A stretch of DNA of 7,959 nucleotides from positions 1 to 7,959 of the forward strand of contig CALCTW010000053.1 of the NCBI GenBank assembly GCA_937907055.1. The letters are read 5' to 3'. This document shows positions 1 through 5,897 of the stretch, in pieces. Made by a program: the position numbers and the translations under genes. A model generated the notes under the pieces. The model was not told where the DNA came from. It did no database searches and worked only from the letters and a program-made list of their open reading frames with translations. The stretch's first letter is position 1; each line of letters opens with the position of its first letter. The DNA comes from an uncultured Clostridia bacterium. Its GTDB lineage: Bacteria > Bacillota > Clostridia > Christensenellales > Aristaeellaceae.

Positions 1-652
1 CGGCGGAGGGAATGCCGTCCATGGTCAGGGGGAGGCTTTCACACCGGATGCCCATTGAGGTGTAAACGCGACGGATCTTTTCATAGCAGGGATCCTCCAG
101 CGCGTAGATGCTGTCTGTCCCGAGCAGCTGCGCGATCAGGCCGTAAAGGTATTCCGCGCCGCTGCCGATGATGATCTGTTCCGGGCTGACCTGAATGCCG
201 CGGCTGCGGGCCAGATAGGCGCGGATCTCCTCCCGCAGCACATCACAGCCGTGATTGGGGGATTTGATCAGGATGCTTTCAGAGCGGTCCTGCAGCACCT
301 TCCGCATGGTGCGGGCCAGCACGCTGAAGGGGAAGCTGTTGGCCGGAAGCACAGGGCTTGCCGGACGGCCTTCCGGCTGAAAGGTGGGCGCGGCGGAGGG
401 CAGAAAATCCCGTTCCCGGTAGATGACAAAGCAGCCGCTGCGTTCCCGGCATTCAGCATAGCCTTCATCGCAGAGCAGCTGGATGGCGTGACCGGCGGTG
501 ATGACGCTGACCCCGGTCTCCGCGGCCAGCACACGCTTGCTGGGCAGGCGCGCGCCGAAGGGATAGACAGCGCCGGTAATATCGGTGACCAGCGCGCGGT
601 ACAGCTGGAGGTAAGCGGCCTCCTTGGCGGCGGGATCGATCCTGTAATTCAT
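1..652 (-). CDS. MocR/GntR-family transcriptional regulator with aminotransferase-like domain (partial, C-terminus off the left edge)
   Basis: The frame reads without a stop from ATG at 652 to the window edge (217 codons of a family usually 450-500 aa). Residues about 10-77 form a GntR-type winged helix: PFGARLPSKRVLAAETGVS (31-49) is the LPSxRxLA signature, and EGYAECRERSGCFV (63-76) matches the wing. From about residue 108 a fold-type I aminotransferase-like domain starts, with LREEIRAYLARSRGI (139-153), GSGAEYLYGL (163-172) and EDPCY (186-190). The PLP lysine would lie beyond the edge. MocR proteins bind DNA through the first domain and PLP or an amino compound through the second; PdxR and GabR are examples. 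The gene diverges from an ECF vitamin S component, so control of that transporter, possibly in vitamin B6 homeostasis, is the natural inference. The only Shine-Dalgarno-like AGGAG lies 16 nt before the ATG, which is unusually far, but no other in-frame ATG, GTG or TTG precedes it before a stop. Confidence 0.9.
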   Translation of the reverse strand, partial: MNYRIDPAAKEAAYLQLYRALVTDITGAVYPFGARLPSKRVLAAETGVSVITAGHAIQLLCDEGYAECRERSGCFVIYRERDFLPSAAPTFQPEGRPASPVLPANSFPFSVLARTMRKVLQDRSESILIKSPNHGCDVLREEIRAYLARSRGIQVSPEQIIIGSGAEYLYGLIAQLLGTDSIYALEDPCYEKIRRVYTSMGIRCESLPLTMDGIPSA

Positions 653-676
653 CTGGTTATATAAAATACTCCTGTT

Positions 677-698
677 CTGATCATTTTAATATGATCAG
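677..698. promoter_or_regulatory. Near-perfect 22-bp palindrome between divergent genes, candidate MocR operator
   Basis: CTGATCAT (677-684) and ATGATCAG (691-698) are perfect 8-bp inverted arms around TTTAAT; the whole 22 bp has one mismatched pair (685/690). It lies 25 bp from the MocR start and 47 bp from the transporter start, where a regulator of both could act. I found no convincing -35/-10 pair for either gene. TATCAT (707-712) is a weak -10 candidate for the transporter, with a poor -35 inside the palindrome. That MocR binds here is inferred from position and symmetry only. Confidence 0.55.
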
Positions 699-744
699 TT
701 ACAGTGTATCATAAGGCACAGCCAAAGTAAAGGAGGCATTCGGG

Positions 745-1353
745 ATGAGAAATCAGAAAGTGGTCAAACTGGCGCTTGCCGGTCTGATGGCGGCACTCTG
801 CTTTGTCGGGTATGTGGTTTTTCCGGCTATTTCCGTGAGCGGCACCAAGGTGCATGTGGGGAACGCGTTTGTGGTTCTCGGCGCGCTGTTCCTGGGCGGT
901 GTCTGGGGCGGTCTTTCCGGCGCGGTCGGTCTTTTTCTGGCGGATATCGTAAGCGGCTACGCGGAGAGCAGTCCCCGTACCTTTATCACCAAGCTGGTGA
1001 TCGGTCTGATCGTGGGTCTGGTCGCGCATGTGATCATCAAGATCGGCAAAAAGAAGAAGGGCGAGGCGATCGGCTGGAGCGCCGTAGCGACCTTCGCGGG
1101 TCTTGGCTTCAACTGTGTGTTTGAGCCCGCGCTGAAGTATGTGTGGTATACCCTGCTGTTTGTGAACCCCAGTAAGTCTGAAAGCGCGATCAAGGCGCTG
1201 ATGGCGATCACGACATGGACGACCCTGATCAATGCCGGGATCAACGGCGCGATCGCGGTGGTGCTGTACGCCGCGCTTCGTCCCGCGCTGGAAAAGGCGG
1301 GCTTTGATCTGCCGGGTCTTGGAAAACGGCACAGAGTAACGGAAAGTCATTGA
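745..1353 (+). CDS. ECF transporter S component (vitamin-type substrate-binding membrane subunit)
   Basis: This 202-aa hydrophobic protein fits the usual S-component size of about 170-210 aa and has about six membrane segments: near 8-29, 41-54, 55-71, 80-100, 110-140 and 150-178. The N-terminal helix carries A12xxxA16, the small-residue motif that S components use to dock on the EcfT subunit. HVGNAFVVLGALFLGG (37-52) and LADIVSGYAESSPRTFITK (65-83) resemble the riboflavin/pyridoxine-type S family (PF07155-like). It would bind a vitamin outside the membrane and use a shared EcfT and two ATPases encoded elsewhere, since none is in the window. AGGAGG (731-736) lies 8 nt before the ATG. The divergent MocR regulator makes a B6-related substrate (PdxU2-like) the best guess, but riboflavin, hydroxymethylpyrimidine or another vitamin is possible. 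A charged tail after residue 185 is probably cytoplasmic. The family call is firm; the substrate is not. Confidence 0.85.
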   Translation: MRNQKVVKLALAGLMAALCFVGYVVFPAISVSGTKVHVGNAFVVLGALFLGGVWGGLSGAVGLFLADIVSGYAESSPRTFITKLVIGLIVGLVAHVIIKIGKKKKGEAIGWSAVATFAGLGFNCVFEPALKYVWYTLLFVNPSKSESAIKALMAITTWTTLINAGINGAIAVVLYAALRPALEKAGFDLPGLGKRHRVTESH

Positions 1354-1375
1354 TGTGAAGTATGTGCATCTAAAA

Positions 1376-1438
1376 GGACGCGTTTGATCATCCGCGTCCG
1401 CCTGACGGTACTGTCGGTCTTATGATCGTATTGCCGTC
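1376..1438 (+). other. Two consecutive hairpins in the 3' region of the transporter transcript
   Basis: GGACGCG (1376-1382) pairs with CGCGTCC (1393-1399) around a 10-nt loop. GACGGTA (1404-1410) pairs with TGCCGTC (1432-1438) with one G-U pair and a 21-nt loop. Neither is followed by a T run, so they are not terminators themselves, but they sit directly upstream of one. They could stabilise the 3' end of the mRNA or belong to a small structured RNA. I recognise no known RNA family. Confidence 0.4.
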
Positions 1439-1441
1439 CGC

Positions 1442-1475
1442 AGCCGCTCCTGTCTTTTTTGAGGAGCGGCTTTTT
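1442..1475 (+). terminator. Rho-independent terminator after the ECF S component
   Basis: GCCGCTCCT (1443-1451) pairs perfectly with AGGAGCGGC (1462-1470) around a T-rich 10-nt loop, followed by TTTTT (1471-1475). A1442 can add one more pair with T1471. It separates the transporter transcript from the next promoter, whose -35 begins two bases after the T run. Confidence 0.9.
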
Positions 1476-1477
1476 GT

Positions 1478-1506
1478 TTGCCCGGAGCCGGAAATGGTGG
1501 TATAAT
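1478..1506 (+). promoter_or_regulatory. Sigma-A-type promoter of the MATE operon
   Basis: TTGCCC (1478-1483, 4 of 6 to TTGACA) and a perfect TATAAT (1501-1506) are separated by 17 bp. Transcription would start near 1513, giving a 5' leader of about 80 nt before the MATE start codon. Confidence 0.8.
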
Positions 1507-1520
1507 AAAGAGGATTGCAC

Positions 1521-1555
1521 GGAATGAAAGCGGCGCGGAGACGCGTTTTCGTTCC
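1521..1555 (+). other. Strong 5'-leader hairpin upstream of the MATE gene
   Basis: GGAATGAAAGCG (1521-1532) pairs with CGTTTTCGTTCC (1544-1555) as 12 consecutive base pairs, two of them G-U, around an 11-nt loop. It starts about 8 nt after the predicted transcript start and ends 16 nt before GAGGAGAGG (1571-1579). It may protect the 5' end or take part in translational control. It matches no riboswitch consensus I know. Confidence 0.5.
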
Positions 1556-1591
1556 AGCTATGAATGAACCGAGGAGAGGAAAGTATCCCGA

Positions 1592-2944
1592 ATGCAAACG
1601 AACGCTTTTGAAAAAAGATCGCCCTTCAAGACTTATATGGGATTGGCCATGCCGGTCGTTGTCGGGATGGTCATTACCATCATTTATAATATCGTGGATA
1701 CATATTTTGTGGCGTGTACCGGTAACACCGCGATGATCGCGGGGGTCTCTCTCTGCGCGCCCATCTTCACCATCCTGATGGCGTTCGGCAATATCTTCGG
1801 GCAGGGCGGCAGCTCGCTGATCGCGCGGCTGTACGGACAGAAGAACACGGAAGATACCAAACGCGTCAGTTCGTTCTGCTTCTACACAGCGCTGCTGACC
1901 GGCGCGGCAGTTGGGCTGATCCTGCTGGTGTTCAATGGTCTGTTCCTGTCTTTGCTGGGCGCGAACGGGGATACGATGGTGCACGCGAGGCCGTATTATC
2001 TGGTCATGGCCTGCGGCGCGCCGTTCCTGGTGGCCAATTTCGTGCATACCAACCTGATGCGGGCCGAGGGCATGGCCAAGGAATCCATGATCGGTAACAT
2101 TCTGGGTGTGGCGGTCAATATTGCGCTGGATCCGATCCTCATTCTGGTCCTGCGCATGAACGCCATGGGCGCGGCGCTGGCTTCTGTCATCGGTTATATC
2201 ACAACGGATCTGTTCATGCTGCTGATGGTGCTGAAAAAGAGCCGCATCCTGTCTGTGGATCCCAAGCTGATGCGGATCCGCGGGCGTTATTTCCTGCAGA
2301 TCGGCGGCGTGGGGCTTTCCGCGGCGATCACCAACTGGATGTCCAGTCTGTGCATGATCATCATCAACCAGTATCTGCTGGTATACGGGGTGAGAAGCAT
2401 CGCCGCGATGGGTGTTTGCCAGAAGATGAGCATGATCGTACTGCTTGTAGCGACCGGCATGGTGTTCGGCGGCGCGCCGCTGATCGGCTATTTCTACGGC
2501 GCGCGGCGCTTTAAGAAGCTGAAGCGTATTCTGCGTATGATCCTTCTGATCGTGGAAGGCGTTACAATCACGATCAGTCTGCTCGTGCTGCTGGCGGCAG
2601 AGCCGCTGGCCTCTGTTTTCCTGACAGAAAAGGCGCTGGTTGCCGAAGCGGCTATGATGCTGCGTCTGCAGGTGATCACGATGTTCCTTGCGGTAGCGAT
2701 CATGCTGGCGACGGTGTGCTTCCAGGCTTCCGGTCTGGCCATTCCGGCGCTGATCGTTTCCGTGATGCGTCAGGGCGTTGTTTTCTTCTGTGTCATTGTC
2801 GCGGCGAAGTCGATCTGGGGTTATCACGGGATCATTACCGCGCAGGCGATCACCGATGTTGTGACCGCGGTCATCGTCGCGGTGATCTTTATGCTTACCT
2901 TTATGCGCAGATGCCGTGAGCCTGAAGGGGAAATGGCAAAATGA
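1592..2944 (+). CDS. MATE-family multidrug/metabolite efflux transporter (MepA/DinF-like)
   Basis: The 450-aa length and about 12 hydrophobic helices fit the MATE family, which exports cationic drugs or metabolites in exchange for Na+ or H+ across the cytoplasmic membrane. Family marks include YNIVDTYFV (32-40, with the conserved acidic D36 in helix 1), GQGGSSLIARLYGQKN (70-85), and NLMRAEGMAKESMIGN (154-169) followed by NIALDPILI (176-184). The second half repeats the pattern, with GGAPLIGYFYGARR corresponding to the first-half GQGG region. The ATG at 1592 is chosen because it starts a typical short MATE N-terminus; GAGGAGAGG (1571-1579) lies 12 nt upstream, a long but workable spacing. It is first in an operon and its TGA overlaps the next ATG by 4 bp, implying translational coupling to the small kinase. 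The substrate cannot be told from sequence. Confidence 0.93.
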   Translation: MQTNAFEKRSPFKTYMGLAMPVVVGMVITIIYNIVDTYFVACTGNTAMIAGVSLCAPIFTILMAFGNIFGQGGSSLIARLYGQKNTEDTKRVSSFCFYTALLTGAAVGLILLVFNGLFLSLLGANGDTMVHARPYYLVMACGAPFLVANFVHTNLMRAEGMAKESMIGNILGVAVNIALDPILILVLRMNAMGAALASVIGYITTDLFMLLMVLKKSRILSVDPKLMRIRGRYFLQIGGVGLSAAITNWMSSLCMIIINQYLLVYGVRSIAAMGVCQKMSMIVLLVATGMVFGGAPLIGYFYGARRFKKLKRILRMILLIVEGVTITISLLVLLAAEPLASVFLTEKALVAEAAMMLRLQVITMFLAVAIMLATVCFQASGLAIPALIVSVMRQGVVFFCVIVAAKSIWGYHGIITAQAITDVVTAVIVAVIFMLTFMRRCREPEGEMAK

Positions 2945-3435
2945 AGCGCGTGATCATGATCTGCGGAAGGATCTGCAGCGGAAAAAGCTATTATGCCCGG
3001 AAACTGAAGGAAGAGACCGGCGCCGTGATCCTGTCGACCGATGAAGTGACCTTTGACCTGATCCATAACGAACAGGGCGAGTTTTATAACATTTTCGCGG
3101 CGCGGGTGAACCGTTATCTGCGCAAGAAGGCGGCCGAGATCGTAAAGGCCGGGGCGAATGTGATCCTGGACTGGGGGTTCTGGACGGAAAACGAACGCAA
3201 GGATATGACCGCCTTTTTCAGGGAACAGGGCATCGCGACCGAATGGGTGTATATCGATATCAGCCCGGAAGACTGGAAAAAGAACATCAGCGAACGGAAC
3301 GCGAGGATCGAAAGCGGGAACGGCGGTTCGGATTTCTATGTGGATGAGGGACTGCTGAAGAAGCTGGCCGGGCTGTTTGAGGAACCTGAAAAAGAGACGA
3401 TCGACCGCTGGGTGACCGTGAAACGGTCGGAATAA
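2941..3435 (+). CDS. Small P-loop nucleoside-triphosphatase/kinase (AAA_33-like)
   Basis: A 164-aa single-domain protein of the P-loop kinase fold. Walker A is GRICSGKS (9-16), with K15 and S16 binding ATP phosphates. LSTDE (31-35) supplies an acid typical of the acceptor or catalytic site of small-molecule kinases. NVILDWGFW (73-81) is a hydrophobic strand ending in D77 (Walker B-like). ERNARI (118-123) looks like the arginine-bearing lid. Relatives include zeta-toxin-like and chloramphenicol-phosphotransferase-like kinases and many uncharacterised proteins with the same ILDWGFW stretch. The ATG overlaps the MATE stop (ATGA), so the two are probably co-translated. Pairing with an exporter suggests phosphorylation of a toxic or signalling small molecule, or of a nucleoside, but the substrate is unknown. 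No antitoxin-like partner is adjacent, which argues against a zeta toxin. Confidence 0.8.
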   Translation: MKRVIMICGRICSGKSYYARKLKEETGAVILSTDEVTFDLIHNEQGEFYNIFAARVNRYLRKKAAEIVKAGANVILDWGFWTENERKDMTAFFREQGIATEWVYIDISPEDWKKNISERNARIESGNGGSDFYVDEGLLKKLAGLFEEPEKETIDRWVTVKRSE

Positions 3436-3451
3436 CAAAGGAGATAAGAGC

Positions 3452-4201
3452 ATGGAGATCGGCGCGCAGTTATTTACGGTAAGAGAACATACGCAGACCC
3501 TTGAAGGCCTTGCGGAGACCTTGAAAAAAGTGGCGGATATCGGGTATAAAACGGTGCAGCTTTCGGCTACCTGCGCCTATGACGCGGAATGGATGAAAGC
3601 TGAACTTCAGAAGAACGGTCTGCGCTGTGTGCTGACCCATACGCCCGTGCCGCGCCTGACCAATGAATTGGAGCAGGTGATCCGGGAGCATCGGGTGATC
3701 GGCTGTAAGCATATCGGCCTCGGCTGGTATTCCTTTGATGAGAGCAAGGGCGATACGTGGGAGAATTTTGTGACCGTGTTTAAGCCGGTCGCGGAGGAGA
3801 TCGCGAAGCAGAACATGCTGTTCATGTATCACAACCATGATCAGGAATTCAAAAAGCAGGACGGAAAGCTGATCCTTGAAAAACTGATGGAGACCTTCTA
3901 CGCGAAGGAAATGGGCTTTACCCTGGACACCTTCTGGGTGCAGGCGGGCGGCGGCGACCCGGCGCAGTGGCTGGAGAAGCTGAGCGGCCGTATTCCCAGG
4001 ATCCACCTGAAGGATTACGCCTACGGACGGAAGATGGCCGTGCTGGGCGAGGGCAATATCAATTTTGACCGGGTACTGGAGAAGGCCGAACGCGGCGGAA
4101 CGGAGATCCTGCTGGTGGAACAGGATGACTGCAATGGCGAGGATCCGTTTGATTGCCTGAAGCGCAGCTATCAGTATCTGCGCGCCCGCGGACTTAAATA
4201 A
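3452..4201 (+). CDS. Sugar phosphate isomerase/epimerase, xylose-isomerase-like TIM barrel (AP_endonuc_2 family)
   Basis: At 249 aa this matches the compact bacterial members of the family. The start MEIGAQLFTVRE is typical of strand 1 of the barrel. Candidate divalent-metal and active-site residues fall in the expected order on successive strands: H127/H129 in YHNHDQEF, D159 in TLDTFWVQAGG, H185 in IHLKDY, E200 in LGEGNINF and E223 in LLVEQDD. Such enzymes isomerise or epimerise keto-sugars or inositol derivatives in the cytoplasm. AAAGGAG (3437-3443) is 8 nt before the ATG. It lies 16 nt after the kinase and 10 nt before the NUDIX gene, so it belongs to the same transcript. Specificity (sugar, inosose or other) cannot be decided from the sequence. 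Endonuclease IV itself is unlikely because of the short length and different strand motifs. Confidence 0.87.
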   Translation: MEIGAQLFTVREHTQTLEGLAETLKKVADIGYKTVQLSATCAYDAEWMKAELQKNGLRCVLTHTPVPRLTNELEQVIREHRVIGCKHIGLGWYSFDESKGDTWENFVTVFKPVAEEIAKQNMLFMYHNHDQEFKKQDGKLILEKLMETFYAKEMGFTLDTFWVQAGGGDPAQWLEKLSGRIPRIHLKDYAYGRKMAVLGEGNINFDRVLEKAERGGTEILLVEQDDCNGEDPFDCLKRSYQYLRARGLK

Positions 4202-4211
4202 GGAGGCGTGG

Positions 4212-4712
4212 ATGGAGATCTGGGATGGATACCGCGCGGACGGGACATTGGCCGGGGTGGATCTGATCCGAGGCGGGGAGATCCCCGAGGGGCTTTATCA
4301 TCTGGTGTGTGAGGTGCTGGTACAGCACGCGGACGGGTCCTTTCTGCTGATGCGGCGATCCCTCTCCAAGCCCAATCTGCCGGGGAAATGGGAGGCGAGC
4401 GCCGGAGGCTCCGCCCTGAAGGGAGAAAGCCCGGAAGTGTGCGCGAAGCGTGAACTGTGGGAGGAAACGGGGATCCGCGCGGAAAGCCTGACCCTGATCG
4501 GCCGCTCGGTCACCGCGAACGCGATCCATTGCGATTATCTGTGCCGGACCCGGCAGGAGAAGGATTCGGTATGCCTGCAGGAGGGCGAGACGATCGCCTG
4601 CAGGTGGGTGGATGAAACGGCGTTCAGGGACTATCTGATGTCGGAGGACGCCATCCCGACGCAGAACGCGCGGCGGGCGAATTACTACAGAAAAATGGGA
4701 TATATCAAATAA
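4212..4712 (+). CDS. NUDIX hydrolase
   Basis: A 166-aa protein with a complete Nudix box at 66-88, G-x5-E-x7-REL-x-EE-x-GI: G66, E72, R80, E81, E84, E85, G87. This is the Mg2+-binding helix that cleaves a nucleoside diphosphate linked to another group. The N-terminal EIWDGYRADGTLAG (2-15) is typical of the subgroup resembling isopentenyl-diphosphate isomerases and YfcD-like hydrolases. HLVCEVLVQHADGSFLLMRRS (30-50) is the usual lead-in strand pair. AAGGAGG (4200-4206) overlaps the previous stop codon and lies 5 nt from the ATG. It is last in the MATE operon. It could hydrolyse a phosphorylated or nucleotide-activated product of the upstream enzymes, or act as a general housecleaning enzyme. 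The family is certain; the substrate is unknown. Confidence 0.92.
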   Translation: MEIWDGYRADGTLAGVDLIRGGEIPEGLYHLVCEVLVQHADGSFLLMRRSLSKPNLPGKWEASAGGSALKGESPEVCAKRELWEETGIRAESLTLIGRSVTANAIHCDYLCRTRQEKDSVCLQEGETIACRWVDETAFRDYLMSEDAIPTQNARRANYYRKMGYIK

Positions 4713-4714
4713 CA

Positions 4715-4751
4715 AACACCGGAAGGACGCGACGCCTTCCGGTGTTGATTT
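4715..4751. terminator. Probable bidirectional terminator between converging NUDIX and cysK genes
   Basis: AACACCGGAAGG (4715-4726) pairs perfectly with CCTTCCGGTGTT (4735-4746), a 12-bp stem with an 8-nt loop. The plus strand continues GATTT and the minus strand TGTTATTTG, both modest T-rich tails. Its place between converging genes suggests it ends both transcripts. Confidence 0.8.
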
Positions 4752-4774
4752 ATATGGATTTGCGGAAATAAGGA

Positions 4775-5713
4775 TCAGTCTTCAAACTTGAACAGATCGG
4801 TGGAATAATAGCGGTCGCCGCTGTCGGGAAGGAGGACGACGATGGTCTTGCCCTCGGATTCGGGGCGCTGCGCGACCTGAATGGCAGCCATCAGCGCGGC
4901 GCCGGAGGAGATGCCGACCAGAACGCCCTCCGCCTGGGCGATCAGTTTGCCGCCGGTGAAGCCGTCTTCATTGGGAACGGCGATGATCTCATCATAGACG
5001 CCGGTATTGAGCGTGTTGGGGACGAAGCCCGCGCCGATGCCCTGGATCTTATGCGCGCCCGCGGTGCCCTTGGAGAGAACGGGGGAGGTGGCAGGCTCGA
5101 CCGCAACGACCTTGACGGAAGGTTTCTGCGCCTTCAGGTATTCACCCACACCGGTGATGGTGCCGCCGGTGCCGACGCCCGCGACGAAGACATCCACTTC
5201 GCCGTCCGTGTCGTTCCAGATCTCGGGACCGGTGGTCTTGCGGTGCGCTTCGGGATTGGCCTTGTTTTCAAACTGGGCGGGAATGAAACTGTTTTCGATC
5301 TGCGCGTGCAGTTCATCGGCCTTGGCGATCGCGCCCTTCATGCCCTTGCTGCCTTCGGTGAGCACGATCTGGGCGCCGTAAGCCCGGATGATGTTGCGGC
5401 GTTCCACGCTCATGGTTTCGGGCAGGACGATGATGGCCTTGTAGCCCTTGGCGGTGGCGATGGCGGCCAGACCGATGCCGGTGTTGCCGGAGGTGGGCTC
5501 GATGATGGTGGCGCCGGGCTTGAGGAGACCGTCCATTTCAGCCTGCTCGATCATTTCTTTGGCGATACGATCCTTTACGGAACCGGCGGGATTGAAATAT
5601 TCCAGCTTGGCCAGCAGACGGGCCTTGAGCGCGTACTTTTCTTCGATATGGGTGAGTTCAACGAGGGGAGTATTGCCAATCAGTTCCAGGGTGCTGCGAT
5701 AAATGTTAGCCAT
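4775..5713 (-). CDS. cysK: Cysteine synthase A (O-acetylserine sulfhydrylase)
   Basis: CysK condenses O-acetylserine with sulfide to make cysteine, using PLP, in the cytoplasm. From the ATG at 5713 the protein is 312 aa, the usual size. Diagnostic parts are LIGNTPLV (11-18), NPAGSVKDR (41-49) with K47 forming the PLP Schiff base, PTSGNTG (73-79) for the substrate carboxylate, GVGTGGTITG (179-188) for the PLP phosphate, GISSGAA (267-273), and LPDSGDRYYS (295-304). An in-frame GTG nine bases upstream (5722) would add three residues. I prefer the ATG because the weak AAAGAAG (5724-5730) is 10 nt from it but only one from the GTG, and MANIY... is a typical CysK start. It is transcribed alone from a promoter at 5947-5975, with a terminator-containing leader and a cysteine-rich upstream ORF. 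CysM or cystathionine beta-synthase are less likely given the CysK-type motifs. Confidence 0.96.
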   Translation of the reverse strand: MANIYRSTLELIGNTPLVELTHIEEKYALKARLLAKLEYFNPAGSVKDRIAKEMIEQAEMDGLLKPGATIIEPTSGNTGIGLAAIATAKGYKAIIVLPETMSVERRNIIRAYGAQIVLTEGSKGMKGAIAKADELHAQIENSFIPAQFENKANPEAHRKTTGPEIWNDTDGEVDVFVAGVGTGGTITGVGEYLKAQKPSVKVVAVEPATSPVLSKGTAGAHKIQGIGAGFVPNTLNTGVYDEIIAVPNEDGFTGGKLIAQAEGVLVGISSGAALMAAIQVAQRPESEGKTIVVLLPDSGDRYYSTDLFKFED

Positions 5714-5758
5714 AATATTCACGCTTCTTTCGTTTGTTTTATGATGGGGATCTTGGAT

Positions 5759-5814
5759 GATCTTCAGGATAAGAAAAAGCCAATGCGCCGTTTACCGGGC
5801 ATTGGCTGAAGATC
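5759..5814 (-). repeat. Inverted and direct GATCTTCA repeats around the cysK leader terminator
   Basis: In the minus-strand transcript GATCTTCAG (5814 to 5806) is the exact reverse complement of CTGAAGATC (5767 to 5759). The two flank the terminator hairpin and overlap its first two bases. A further copy, GATCTTCA (5827 to 5820), immediately follows the leader stop codon region and could compete for the same partner. They may extend the terminator stem or offer alternative pairings in read-through RNA. Confidence 0.5.
5774..5807 (-). terminator. Intrinsic terminator in the cysK leader (attenuator)
   Basis: Reading the minus strand, AGCCAATGC (5807 to 5799) pairs perfectly with GCATTGGCT (5786 to 5778). 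The loop can add three inner pairs (5788-5790 with 5796-5798). A run TTTTT (5778 to 5774), then CTT, follows. It lies about 60 nt upstream of the cysK start, downstream of its promoter, and after the leader ORF, so it would end transcription before cysK unless disrupted. Confidence 0.85.
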
Positions 5815-5897
5815 GTGAATGAAGATCTTATACAGGGGTACAGCAGGAGAAACGCTGTGCCTGCGAAATGCCAACCCGGGTAAACGGCCTGCTACAC
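5788..5897 (-). promoter_or_regulatory. Antiterminator and anti-antiterminator segments of the cysK leader
   Basis: Segment 2, CCGUUUACCCGGGUUGGC (5887 to 5870, codons 9-14 of the leader ORF), can pair with the terminator 5' part at 5806 to 5788. This gives 9+3+5 base pairs broken only by a 1-nt and a 2-nt bulge, and would prevent the terminator. Segment 1, GUGUAGCAGG (5897 to 5888), can pair with CCUGCUGUAC (5847 to 5838) as ten consecutive pairs, two of them G-U, enclosing segment 2. The two arrangements look like the alternative states of an attenuator. The pairing was found by eye, not by energy calculation. Confidence 0.7.

Noticed and set aside
1515..1736. Small plus-strand ORF overlapping the MATE start as a possible leader peptide
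   Set aside because: It runs out of frame well into the MATE gene, has no own ribosome site, and shows no run of a single amino acid.
1388..2827. Long open frame (about 479 codons) on the minus strand opposite the MATE gene
   Set aside because: Its translation is rich in His, Arg, Gln and Asp without any domain, and it lies wholly opposite a clear membrane-protein gene and its promoter; it is a by-product of GC-rich codon use.
2941..3435. Zeta-type toxin of a toxin-antitoxin pair
   Set aside because: Walker A and fold are similar, but no small antitoxin gene is adjacent and the gene is embedded in a metabolic/efflux operon with a 4-bp overlap to the MATE gene.
5714..5722. GTG at 5722 as the cysK start
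   Set aside because: It is in frame but leaves only one base between it and the AAAGAAG ribosome site; the ATG at 5713 has suitable spacing and gives the usual CysK N-terminus.
5051..5809. Plus-strand open frame of about 250 codons opposite cysK
   Set aside because: The composition is Gly/Asp-rich and low in complexity, it has no recognisable motif, and the complementary strand encodes an intact cysteine synthase.
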